The notes under the pieces are model-generated. The model did not search any database and was not told where the DNA came from. It worked only from the letters and a program-made list of their open reading frames with translations. Below, piece by piece: positions 1 to 11,160 of a stretch of DNA of 64,000 bases. The DNA comes from Phyllostachys edulis. Lineage: Eukaryota; Streptophyta; Magnoliopsida; Poales; Poaceae. Location of the stretch: positions 42,150,204 through 42,214,203 of the forward strand of contig CM070554.1 of the NCBI GenBank assembly GCA_036346405.1, written 5' to 3'. The translations under genes were made by a program, and so were the position numbers. Position 1 is the stretch's first letter. Every line of letters begins with the position of its first letter.

Positions 1-1562
1 CCAGATCTACGTCAAAGTTTAGATCTTTTTCAGTTTTACCTAAGAAGGGCATAGAACCGAGCAAAACGAAAAACTTGGTCCAACTCTTGCTCGTGGGAGA
101 TTGATGATCTAGGTGACCTTAGATACGTTCCCACATGTCACAGCAAGGAGTAAGAGTGCACAAGAACAACCAAAAACCAAAGGATCAACAAAATCTCCAA
201 AACATCAAAGTAAGGTGTAAGAACAAGAAAAAGAACGAAGCGAGCTCATCTCAAAGAACTTGCAAGGATTGATTGATGATTGAAGATTCGTGGTTACAGC
301 CACTCCATCTTTGAGGGCACAACTCATTACATGAGCATACAAGGCATCAATCCCTAAACCCTAGCTCTCATCTTCCTTTTCTAAACCCTAAGACCAAATA
401 GGGTTTTTCTCAATGGACTCACTGGTCTTTGTGAACAGCACACAAGGCTTATATAGTGGAGGCTAGGAATCTAGGAATATTCCATTAGGGCACCCATTAA
501 ACCCTAACACACAATGGGTTAACACACGCACGTATCTCAAAGCGTCGTCTTCATCTTCGATTGACCTAAACCGCTTCTCCAGCGCCGACCAGCGCCATGT
601 TTAGCCAACAAGCCACAAAGGCGGTATTTGGTGAAATTACCAAAATACCCCTTTTCGATCCTTCTCCATGGACCGAGTCCAATCCTGTCGAAGCAATCGC
701 CTGCTCCGCCACGTGTAGGTTGATCAACGGCTCTCATCATGTCGGCAAGTCTCTCCCGTCCGAATCCCATCGGAACCTCCAAGGCACTTGCACCGACCCC
801 CGCGCCGCTTGATCCAACCAGTTGCATCGAACCGCCGGTTCGATCCACCTCGTCCATTCTGTGCCATGCTTGAGTCACCTGACCTCACCCGGCATCCATG
901 ATCGTTCTGGACCTCAGCTCTCCAAGCTTAGTCCCGATCCTCCTCGCTGTTGACCGTCGTTGACCTGCAAGCCACCTGCACAACAATAGACCAAGAAATC
1001 GTGTCCGGGAACAAGTTCTTCACAACTTGACCCACGTTAGCTCAAAACATGCAATATGCAACATATATGCATTAACAAACATGGAAATGACATAACCCAA
1101 AACAATTCTCAAATTGAAATAACATTTAGCTCAAATCATTCCAAAAACGGTACTACCGCCAAGTATCCATCGGTATTACCGCACTGCGGTCATACCTCTC
1201 AATCAACTGCGGTCGTACCGCAACTTGGAGAAATCCAAAACTCTCCAAAAACCACTCCTCTGGAATTTGCATACCGCAAAACAACGGTCATAACGAAATG
1301 CGGTATTACCGACAAGCAAGATGCGGTCATACCGCTCCTTAAGGAAATCCAAGACCATTTTGCATTCGTTCTGGTTTTTCCATACCGCTTAACAACAAAC
1401 GGTCGTTCATAAGCGGTATTACATGATTAACACGCCGGTACTACCGATTATCCTGACAGTTTGCTGAAACTTTCTGACAAACATGAAATCCAACAAACCT
1501 TCAACCAAATTGCCAATTGTATCATCACATAGGATTATGAGCATATCCTCAAGGTGTTCACA
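1..1562 (-). repeat. 3' LTR of the Sirevirus-like element (partial)
   Basis: Near-identical to 7730-9289, with scattered small indels. It ends at CA (1561-1562) next to the polypurine tract. About 470 bp of the LTR is lost beyond position 1. A TATA box copy reads TATATAAG on the minus strand at 448-455. Numerous CGGTAnTACCG-type palindromes lie at about 1140-1440. All apparent reading frames here are shadows of LTR sequence. Confidence 0.9.
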
Positions 1563-1573
1563 ATCTCCCCCTT
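1563..1573 (-). other. Polypurine tract of the Sirevirus-like element
   Basis: The minus strand reads AAGGGGGAGAT directly before the LTR start TGTGAACACC. This is the expected plus-strand primer position and fixes the orientation of the element. Confidence 0.85.
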
Positions 1574-4109
1574 GATGAACACATTGGCAATAACCCAAAA
1601 ATGAATGTTTTGAGATTTGAAAGTAAAAGAAAACAGGTTTTCGCACAAAGGCACAATTTGGTCTTTTAGCAAGTAAAAGCAAGGAAGGTGACCAAATTGG
1701 CTTCAGAAAAGTTTCAGCAAGTGAGATAAGGCAAGGAAGGCAAAGAGAGCTTCAAATTCCAAAGAGTAGCCAAAAAATCTCACTTTGGTCCAAAAGAAAG
1801 AACACTTGTTCTATTTGACCTTTGATCATTGTGAGTCTTCAAGAATTGCAATTCAAATTCAGAAAAGGCAAATAAGACCAAAAGAATGCAATAGAGATGA
1901 TCCCACTCACTATGATCAATAAAAAGCCTATGACTCCAAAAAGCTCTAAAACAACATTTTTACCAATCTTTCTCCCCCTTTGACAATGAATTCATCAAGG
2001 TGCTTGGAAGAAGATCGAGCATGAAAGTAATGGAATGGCTGTAATTTTTGTAATTTTTCATTTTTTTGTTTGTTTTGTTTGTAATTTGAGCAAAAGGAGC
2101 CATGAAGATTATCCATGAAGACTGTACAAGTATTACACCAAGCCATATTATGTGAAGAAGCTATAAGCAAGTATGGCAAAACATGTACAGCAAAGCTAAG
2201 ACCAAAATAACAATAATCTGAGATTAAATGAATTGAAGGCATGACCAGTTGCTCAAGATCACAGTTTAACTAAAGGTATCCAAAAATGAGTCAGGCCATG
2301 TCTATAAGCAAAACGGAGCCAGAAGCTAGAAAATGAGTCAGTTTTGAGCACTTGAGATCAATTTTTGAATCAATTTGTTCAAGCACTTAGAATTTAGCAC
2401 TTTGAGCACTTTGCTGAAAATGATTGGTTTTATCTTAGTAAAGCAAGTCATGGACTAGGAGCCATCCACAACTGCCTCCTAAGCTTCAACCAATTGCCAA
2501 TTTGTTTTCTTAGCATTGTGCTAGATCTCAAGCCTCACTACGACCATCCCAAGCAACAAAAGCTTAAGAGAGTGATCTAGGTCATCCAAAACTCCCCCTG
2601 AGTTCATGCCTAGTGCAATGGCAAGCTGTCTCATGAGAAAGAATTGGTGAGATGAGTTTTTTCACACAAAAAACTCATTTTTCATTTGCTTAACTTAAGA
2701 ATTATCATAGCTCAGTTTGAAACTCAGAATAAGTTCAAGACTCAATTAAGCCTATATGACATGGCATGAATCATGAGAGGATCACTAAAGCAAAACTAGT
2801 CACAAGCTCCAACAAATCATGTTTTGATTCAATTTTCTCACAGATAATAAAGCTAGCATGGCAAAAGCTAAGCTATACATAAAAAGCCATAAAGAAGTCT
2901 AGCAAACTAGCACAAGACATGGCAGGGTATAAAGTATGAAATCAAGTCATACAAGGATGATAATCAAAGCTCCACAAGGTTATATTACAATGCAAGTTGC
3001 TGAAATGAAAAATGCATTATAGCACAAATGAATGCAAAAAGAACAAACTCCCCCTCAAAACAACCCATAGGGATAAATTATCCCTAACTCGCTTCTCAAG
3101 GTGGCAAACCTTGTTGGGTCTAAAGGCTTTGAGAGGATATCTGCCAATTGAGCCTTGGACCACACAAAACTAGCACAAAGACATCAAACTCCACAAGATC
3201 TCTAGGAAAGCAACTCGAAAAGCTAGGGAGCGAAACACCATCACTAAAAAGACCTACAGGCAACACAAAAACCTGCTAAGGGCTAGTGACTGGGAGACAA
3301 TCTCAACCTAGGCTGTGAGAAGAGTGCATTCTAGAAAACCAAGGGAAAAGAAGAGTGCCTAGAAAAGACATGTGCTAGAACAAAGCCTCCTATCTACCCT
3401 GAACACAACAAGCCCAACATCTGACACAAAATAGATGCTATGCAAGGTAGACTAGGGATACCATACAAAAATGTAAGGTATAGAAGCTCAAACCTGAGTC
3501 GCACTGCTTGGCAGTGAGATGTAGTCATGATGGATGAAGATCCATTCCTTAAAGCTCTAGAAGGTAGTTGCGCTCACCCATCATCCTCATCTCAAATTCC
3601 TTTGTCTCCAAGAAGTGATAGCCGTCATTGAATGCACATATGAAGAAGAACCAACAGCTTGAAATCATGCATCACATGTTCTTCTTCTCAACTGAAAAGA
3701 CTACACCAAAGGGACAGAAAAAGTCTATGCCTCGGTACTGGGTTAGTGAGACAATATCTAGAGAAACAGTACCAAGACATATGACTAGCAAGAATAGCAG
3801 CAAATAATCCAAAGCTTATGAAAGCATATAATCAACAATTTAAGACATGAGCATGGAAAGAGACAACTCAATTTCAGTACATGCTATCCAAGATATGATA
3901 AAGCTCAACCTATTCTAAGTCCACAATAAGGCATAGGAGCAAGCAAACACGCACATAGCATAACACACATCATATATTACAATCAAAGGTAAGGTGTGCT
4001 AGTGAAAGCTATGGCAAGACCCATGTATCCACAATATCATGAGAGCATAAAATATGTTAAGGAACAAATCATGGAAATCAAGTAAGCGTGTGAATGCACA
4101 GGACAAAGA
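1574..4109 (-). other. Non-coding 3' region of the Sirevirus-like element with extra PPT-like tracts
   Basis: About 2.5 kb, A-rich on the plus strand, with no recognisable domain in any frame. On the minus strand it contains additional AGGGGGAG tracts at about 1971-1980, 2591-2600 and 3048-3055, with another at 4718-4725 further upstream. In autonomous Sireviruses the pol domains, and in some an env-like frame, would precede this segment; here pol has been lost. I see no gene in it. Confidence 0.7.
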
Positions 4110-4354
4110 TCAACAAGAGCAAAATACAGAATATACAAAACAGCACAAGCTCATGAAGACTAAATCAAGCTTATACATCCATGAAACTAGTGAATAACAA
4201 TATAATACAAGGATATATAAACAGAATACACGCAAAAGCATGATGAAGAATATCGTAGGAGAACACATGCCGATAAGATACAAATGAGCACAATGATAAG
4301 CACAACACGCCAGGACTGGATAATCGTGAAGATAAAGGCATGAAGGTGTAAGAA

Positions 4355-4517
4355 AGCTCACAGTGCCCTTGGCTGTCATGGTCCTAGTACAAACATCTCC
4401 AAATGTGATCCACTCGTTGTCGGATGCACGTGTGAGAGAGGAGAACCATCTGAAACCTCCAGTCATGTGTTGAGAACACCCAGAGTCAAACAAGTCATAT
4501 GTCCTCCTTCCTCGCAC
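4355..4517 (-). pseudogene. Retrotransposon aspartic protease remnant
   Basis: The minus strand encodes a short block around DSGCSQHMTGG followed by WITFGDV, the start of a copia aspartic protease (the usual motif is W-x-DSG-C/A-x-x-HMTG). The DSG catalytic triad is visible, but the rest of the protease and everything normally downstream (integrase, RT) is missing. The flanking part of the open frame (4110-4350) shows no family resemblance. It follows the gag of the same element and is probably a dead remnant of a gag-pol polyprotein. Confidence 0.65.
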
Positions 4518-4711
4518 AATGCAGACCCTCAGGGGCATAAGCAGAAACATCGTGCCTCAGATGGGGTTAGTGATAAGAGACTTTGGAATCGATCTTGAGT
4601 CACACGATGCTTGGGCAAAGCGATGAGAAGCAAGATAAAATGGTTAGGAGCAAAATCATAAGAATGCACACGAGAACCACCTAGACCTCTCCGAATCGAC
4701 CTACCAAAAGG

Positions 4712-7206
4712 TCAGTACTCCCCCTGTCTAGATGCTACCCGTGGTCTCTCCTCACGAAATCCTAAATCAAAACGCTGCCTAGAGCCACCAAAAGAGTCAA
4801 AGAAGTCATCTACGAACCTAGGCCTATGTCTAGCAGTAAAAACAGGCTGTCTAGCTCTAGAGACTATAGCAGGTGAAGAAACTCCTCTAATGGTCCTCAA
4901 GGCACTCATCCTCTCCTTCCTCTCAATCTTGGCTCTCTGGCGAGAACTCAACAATGTGGCCATTCTTCTTGCGAGAAGGTGCAATGGTACTTGACCTTTT
5001 AAGGGTCCGACACGATGAAGTAGAAGCACCTATCTTGCTAGAAGTGGTTTGGGCAAAACCAGCAGATTTGAAGATTATCTTGGATGGCTTAGAGGGTTCT
5101 ACCTCAAACAGGCCACTCTCAACAGCTCTAACAACCTTAGGTGGATGATTCTTGGAATGCTCTAGGGAATCAAAACCTAGGCCACTATTATTCACACTCA
5201 CCTTAGATTTGTCTAGAATCATGTTGAGTTTCTTCCTCCCACCAACAAATCTCTCAAGAGTCCCTTTGAGGTAATCATTTTGTATGGCTAGTTCATAACA
5301 AGAAGCACACTTATTTGACTTGCTAGCCCTATCAGACTTTTCCTTATAGTGAGCTACCTCGGCTTTCAAAGCCTCACAAGACACACAATAGTTATCCCTA
5401 ATCTTATCCAACTGCTCTTTGAACTTAACTCTAAACGCTTCTTGTATCTTATCTACACTATGCCCAAGTTCAATACAAAGAGTACAAGAATCAGAATCAA
5501 CAACTTTCTTGGAAGCAAATCATGGACATGGATTGTTCAATTTTAGCCTTTTCTTCTAGTGTCTTGTTTAAAGCATCATTCTCAAGTGTGAGTTTAACAG
5601 TTTTCACATGAAGCAGTTTTAGAGTCTGAGAATCATTTCCGACATCTCCTTCATTTTAATCTTATTTTTCTCACAATGAGAGCAGTGTGACTAGCATCAA
5701 ATTTACTCAATTCTTTTGTAGCACTATCAATTTTAGTTCAAGCAAAGCACAATTTGAACAAGGCAAAGGGATAGCATCAACGATAGTCACATCTAAAGCA
5801 ATGGCATTCATGCAAGCGAGGACTAGACTTGAGAGTTTCTAGTTCATCGAGCATCTTTCAATTGATTTGTAACAGAGGAATGAGCAAGTCTTAGAGTTAC
5901 CAATTCATCATACATTCCGAACAAGCATCACAAACATCTTGAGGACTAATCGATTTGAGTGTAGCAACTTCTAGTTTCAAGTTATCAATCATGATGTCCT
6001 GATTCTTAAGCATTCTAGCTTGCTTATCTAATTTTCGTTCAGAAATGACCAAAGCACGTTTCATCTGGCGGTGAGGACATACCTCATCGGGATCATTGAA
6101 AAGGTCGTAAATCGTTGGAGGAGTCGGCGTCGTGGCTGTCCTTGGCCATGAAGCACATGCCGGTGAAGTCTTGATCCTTCTTCTTGCCATGAGAGTCGCC
6201 GTAGTCCTCTGTCCCGAGTCCACATCGCTCATGTCAGCAGACTCAAGAGCGGTAAGGACCTTGTTGCGAACTTGCGATAGTTCGCTTCTTGGGCCGCATC
6301 CTTAGCTTGAGGGCGCCCGAAAGTCCTTCTCCATCTTGCCCTTGACTTGGGGCAAGCTGGAGCGAATGTGGTTTGGCTCACCACACTCAAAGCAAATGTG
6401 AGGCCACCTCTCATACATTCCTCACTTTGTTGAAGACTCTCGAGAATTTGGTGGTTAGGAGGGCTAAATCATCCTCGGTATTTTCTCTAGGCGCTCATCG
6501 CTCAAAGAATGCAAAGCGGACAAAGAAAGACCAGATGAGCCAAAGTCCAAAGAATCGGAAGAGCTACCCCGAGATGGGTCAACCACTAAAGCCATCGACT
6601 CTGTCTTGGGGAGTCGCGAGATGAAATCAATCTCATGCGACTTCAACCTCGAGTAAAGCTTATCCATGGTAAGCTCACTCATAAAGATGTTGTCATTGAT
6701 GGGCGTGATCTTCATCCCCGGACTCTCACATCAAGAGCACCCAAGAAGCTGGCGTGCATTCTCGGACTCGATAAATGTGAGACCAACAAAGACGTAAATT
6801 ATGAAGAATCTTGGAAAACCTTCCCAATAACTCATCCAAAGATTCACGGGGTTTTATTCGATCTTTGAGTATTCTTTTTGAGTTGGTTACATCTCACTTC
6901 CTTGATAGCGGTAGAGCCCTCGTGGTAATCACAGAGGTCTTCTAGATCTCATGGCAGACTTCAAATGAGACACTGCGCTCAAACTCGGATCGACTAAGCC
7001 CTTGAATCAAGAAGTTCGAGCCTTGCTATTAGCCTCTACATCGGGATTGATTACATCTTCATCGGTAAGACGACATAAGCATTTTTGACCTTAAGCCAAA
7101 TTGCGTGCCCTTGAGCCTCGATGTAGGCTTGCGTGCGAGCCTTCCGAGAAGCAAAATCAACTCCATCGAAAATATGAGATTTGAGTGAATACTTGTCAGT
7201 CGCCAT
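4712..7206 (-). pseudogene. Sirevirus gag, broken by frameshifts
   Basis: Capsid-like gag of the element, which would form the virus-like particle. The start at 7206 is supported by MATDKYSLKSHIFDG and, further on, GHAIWLKVKNAYV, typical of SIRE-type gag N-termini, 43 bp downstream of the primer site. A middle block (6464-6715) contains LKSHEIDFISRLPKTE. A CCHC-type zinc knuckle, CFECGEPNHIRSS, lies at about 6360-6410, with the last cysteine changed. Lysine- and cysteine-rich coiled-coil-like segments follow at 5897-6232 and 4923-5411. At least five frameshifts or stops break the frame; some may be sequence errors. Confidence 0.75.
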
Positions 7207-7248
7207 GGCTCCAAAGATCGGTTAAGATCTATGAGAAGAGCTAACCGA

Positions 7249-7260
7249 GCTCTGATACCA
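7249..7260 (-). other. Primer binding site, initiator Met-tRNA
   Basis: The minus strand reads TGGTATCAGAGC, complementary to the 3' end of plant initiator Met-tRNA, 2 bp from the LTR edge at 7263. It establishes that the right-hand LTR is the 5' LTR. Confidence 0.9.
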
Positions 7261-7262
7261 AT

Positions 7263-9289
7263 TGTAGGACCGGAATAGGCGACTAGAGGGGGGGGGGTGA
7301 ATAGGAGCACCAAATTTTTGCAAAGATAATGGATTCAACTCGCAAATCGCAAATCACTCCAATAGCTATTAGGGCTATGAAGATGAATGCTTAAGCACAG
7401 TGGAATACTTGTAATGAATCCACTCCTAAACCCTCAAAGCACAATGACAAACTCCCTGAAGAAATCCTGAAAAATCAGGGACAAAGGTACTACCACTGTT
7501 GTAAGTGCGGTACTACCTCATCGCGGTACTACCACAGGCAAATGTGCGGTACTACCGCATCGCGGTACTACCTTAGGCAAAAGTGCGGTACTACTTTTTA
7601 TCTGACGATGAACAGAACGACAAAGCGAAATCGAAAATCGGCGTAACTTTTAAACCGTAAGGCCAAACTCCACCAAATTTGGAACACACCTTCCTAAGGG
7701 TATTAGGAACCTATTCAAGTGGCGATCGTCCAGATCTACGTCAAAGTTTAGATCTTTTCAGTTTTACCTAAGAAGGGCATAGAATTGAGCAAAAGCGAAA
7801 AACTTGGTCCAACTCTTGCTCGTGGGAGATTGATGATCTAGGTGACCTTAGATACATTCCCACATGTCACAAAGCAAGGAGTAAGAGTGCACAAGAACAA
7901 CCAAAAACCAAAGGATCAACAAAATCTCCAAAACATCAAAGTAAGGTGTAAGAACAAGAAAAAGAACGAAGAGAGCTCATCTCAAAGAACTTGCAAGGAT
8001 TGATTGATGATTGAAGATTAGTGGTTACACCACTCCATCTTTGAGGGCACAACTCATTACATGAGCATACAAGGCATCAATCCTAAACCCTAGCTCTCAT
8101 CTTCCTTTTCTAAACCCTAAGACCAAATAGGGTTTTCTCAATGGACTCCACAGGCTGCTGCGTGAACAGCACACAAGGCTTATATAGTGGAGGCTAGGAA
8201 TCTAGGAATATTCCATTAGGGCACCCATTAAACCCTAACACACAATGGGTTAACACACGCACGCATCTCAAAGCGTCGTCTTCATCTTCGATTGACCTAA
8301 ACCGCTTCTCCAGCGCCGACCAGCGCCGCGGTTTAGCCAACAAGCCACAAAGGCGGTATTTGGTGAAATTACCAAAATACCCCTTTTCGATCCTTCTCCA
8401 TGGACCGAGTCCAATCACGTCGAAGCAATCGCCGCTCGCCACGTGTAGGTTGATCAGCGGCTCTCATCATGTCGGCAAGTCTCTCCGTCCGAATCCCGCC
8501 GGAACCTCCAAGGCACTTGCACCGACCCGCCGCTTGATCCAACGGTTACATCGAAGCACGGTTCGATCCACCTCGTCCGATACGTGCCATGCTTGAGTCA
8601 CCGACCTCACCCGGCATCCATGATCGATTCCGGACCTCGGCTCTCCAAGCTTAGTCCCGATCCTCCTCATTGTTGACCGTCGTTGACACCGCAAGCCACT
8701 GCACAACAATAGACCAAGAAATGGGTAATAAAGGGAACAAGTTCTTCACAACTTGACCCACGTTAGCTCAAAACATGCAATATGCAACATATATGCATTA
8801 ACAAACATGGAAATGACATAACCCAAAACAATTCTCAAATTGAAATAACATTTAGCTCAAATCATTCCAAAAACGGTACTACCGCCAAGTATCCATCGGT
8901 ATTACCGCACTGCGGTCATACCTCTCAATCAAGCTAGCGGTCAGCACCGTAACTTGGAGAAATCAAAACTCTCCAAAAACCACTCCTCTGGAATTTGCAT
9001 ACCGCAAAACAACGGTCATAACGAAATGCGGTATTGCCGACAAGCAAGATCGGTCATACCGCTCCTTAAGAAATCAAGACCATTTTGCATTAGTTACGGT
9101 TTTCCATACCGCTTAACAACAAGCGGTCGTTTCAAGAAGCGGTATTACATGATTAACACGCCGGTACTACCGATTATCCCGATAGTTTCTTTGAAACTTT
9201 CTGACAAACATGAAATCCAACAAACCTTCAACCAAATTGCCAATTGTATCATCACATAGGATTATGAGCATATCCTCAAGGTGTTCACA
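7263..9289 (-). repeat. 5' LTR of the Sirevirus-like element (2,027 bp)
   Basis: Complete LTR bounded on the plus strand by TGTAGGACC (7263) and GTGTTCACA (9289), i.e. TG...CA ends. It contains a G10 run near 7288-7297, palindromic GCGGTACTACCGC-type motifs at 7490-7600 and 8870-9180, and a TATA box. The sequence 9290-9294 (AGTGA) should be the right target-site duplication; the left copy is outside the window. Confidence 0.9.
8179..8186 (-). promoter_or_regulatory. TATA box in the Sirevirus-like LTR
   Basis: TATATAAG on the minus strand, conserved in both LTR copies (448-455 and 8179-8186) although neighbouring sequence has diverged. In LTR orientation it lies about 1.1 kb from the LTR start, a normal place for the U3/R boundary. 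Confidence 0.6.
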
Positions 9290-10733
9290 AGTGATCACCA
9301 CTAGAGGGTTCTCTCTTCCTCTTCTGCAAAGACGACGTCTGAAGTGCCTTGGGATCCTGAATCTTCTCCCTACGCGAAGCATGACCAAAGTAAGGAGGAT
9401 GTATAGGATGCCCCGAGGGAGGTCGTGCGGTACCAGGAGCATGAGGACGGCCACCACCTGTCAGAGGAGGCCTCGCGCCCACAGCAGAAGGCTTCGTTGT
9501 CAACTGACCCTTCCGAGAAGGGCCCCTGGCAGTGCCCTCAGGATCCGACACCTTGGCTTTCTTCCTCTTCGTCGGATCAGGGACAAGCTTGCCTCGGGGA
9601 GGCATCATCAACTTCAAGCTATTGGCAACGCTGTTCCACCCTCGACCATCAAAGATGCCGACCTCCTCAAGAGCCTCATACTCAGTCACGGTCATCTCCC
9701 CGAGAATCCAGTCGGCCTCCTCAACTGCCCTCGTAGCAGGGCGCACTACACAAAGTTAAACAAGATGATTCAGATTCACAGATCAAGAGTCAAGCCACAA
9801 GTATAGAAGAAAACTAGCCAAACCATGCCCACCTTTTTTCTTGGAGAATGTAGAATAGTCACGCTTCTCGGCAACCAGGGGGCTAGCATCCAGAAGGGTC
9901 ATCTCCTCCATCAAATCCTGAACGTCGCTCCACTAGCGGACATCAGATATGGCACGAATAAGCTCCCAATCGGCGTCCGAGAGAGGAGAAATCTCAGGAT
10001 AACCATCCTGGGTTATCTTAGGTTGGCCGCCAGTGTATGGAAAGCCCTCTACCTTCAAATAAAACCACTTCTTCCCGGGGTGATTCCAGTTGTACTTAGT
10101 GGCATGGACTGGATACTCACCCTGGTTCTGGGCAATCGAGGTCAGTGTGCCTAGCGATCCAAACCTCCCGTTCGACCGCTGGAGACGAAAGAAGTGGTCG
10201 AAGGCTGCAATGGTAGGCTTCAGACGCTTGCCCTCATTCATTGTCTCGCCTGACCACATGAACATTCTCACCCTAGCAAGGAGGGTGGGTGAGAAGTCTT
10301 GAGCTCAACTCAGTAGTGCCTCACGAGGTTCGAATGAAGGGGTGGATAGGAAGCCCAGCCGACCTCAAACCAAGCTTTGAGTGCAAGCTGTGTACCCTTT
10401 CGAGGCGGGCGCTCGTCAGCCCCTCGCACGGGCGTCGTCCAGTGTGAGGCGGCTCCCAGGGGCCACCAACGCCGCCTTCTCCGCCTTAGTGAGTAAGGAT
10501 GGCTCGACCCCCAGAGGAGCCTCCTTGCCGAGGAAGTCGTCGAGGATCTCGACGTCCTCGTCAAGATCATCGCATGGCGTATCCGTCACGGCTGCCTTAG
10601 CCCGATCCTTGTCTCCGTTTCCCCGACGGAAGAGACTGTAGTCCTTAGCCGCGGTGATGGAGCGAGAGGAACCTACGATGACAATAATGCAAAAATTGAT
10701 AAGTGCTTGGCAAAGGAACACCGGTAGACGCAT
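9290..10733 (-). pseudogene. Gypsy-type gag (PF04195-like), interrupted and frameshifted
   Basis: Three minus-strand blocks in different frames read as one protein: 10416-10733 (acidic, EDVEILDDFLGKEAPLG), then 9933-10400 with HSNLVRHY, ARVRMFMWSGE, AFDHFFRLQRSNGRFG and WNHPGKKWFYLKV, then 9290-9746 with ADWILGEMTVTEYEAL and a basic tail. The HFFRLQ ... W-x-x-KWFY pattern matches the plant 'putative gypsy type transposon' family found in Tat-lineage elements. The protein would be a structural gag. The Sirevirus-like element is inserted at its C-terminal end. No pol of this element is visible. Confidence 0.65.
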
Positions 10734-10898
10734 AGATTATATGGAACGTAACATCTTACTAATAGATTCAACATGAAGGACATCATGCACACCGTGTACG
10801 ACCACGCAGCCAACGAGCCTCGTGCACCATCGCGTGCCCTCGCACTCGCACCAAGCATGCCCTGTGCACCCGCGCGCTCCACGTGCCCTCGCGATTGA

Positions 10899-11160
10899 GG
10901 CCTTCGCAAAACCCTCGTGCCCGAGGCCTTCGCGAAACCCTCGCGCCCGAGGCCTTCGCAAAACCCTCGCCCCCCGAGGCCTTCACGAAACCCTCGTGCC
11001 CGAGGCCTTCGCGAAACCCTCGTTTCGCGAGGCCTTCGCGAAACCCTCGCAGCCGAGGCATTCGCAAAACCCTCGCGCCCGAAGCCTTCGCGAACCCTCG
11101 CCCCCGAGGCCTTCGCGAAACCCCCGCGCCCGAGACCTTCGCGAAACCCTCACGCCCGAG
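10899..11160. repeat. 26-bp GC-rich minisatellite, about 10 copies
   Basis: Tandem copies of a unit of the form CCTTCGCGAAACCCTCGCGCCCGAGG, with starts 26, 26 and 27 bp apart (10901, 10927, 10953, 10980). Each unit contains the palindrome TTCGCGAA. Copies differ by a few substitutions (TTCGCAAAA, TTCACGAAA). The unit is not a multiple of 3, so the apparent Arg/Pro/Ala-rich reading frames through it are by-products of low stop density. Confidence 0.9.

Larger units (their letters stand above)
1..9289 (-). mobile_element. Sirevirus-like Ty1/copia element, non-autonomous, left end outside window
   Basis: Two long direct repeats (1-1562 and 7720-9289) enclose gag-like coding on the minus strand. 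In element orientation the 5' LTR is 9289 to 7263, followed by a Met-tRNA primer site, then gag, a protease remnant, a long non-coding segment, a polypurine tract and the 3' LTR. Repeated AGGGGGAG tracts ahead of the 3' LTR, palindrome-rich LTRs and a SIRE-type gag are hallmarks of the Sirevirus lineage. Integrase, reverse transcriptase and RNase H are absent from the 5.7-kb interior, so it would need proteins from another copy to move. The left part of the 3' LTR and its target-site duplication lie outside the window. Confidence 0.85.

Noticed and set aside
4110..4354. Hydrophobic minus-strand frame, possible membrane or env-like protein
   Set aside because: It is only the run-on of the protease remnant into AT-rich non-coding sequence; no signal peptide or conserved motif is seen.
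7249..7260. Possible tRNA gene remnant (also 18851, 30099, 59130)
   Set aside because: Only the 12-base primer-site match is present, next to LTR edges; no cloverleaf.
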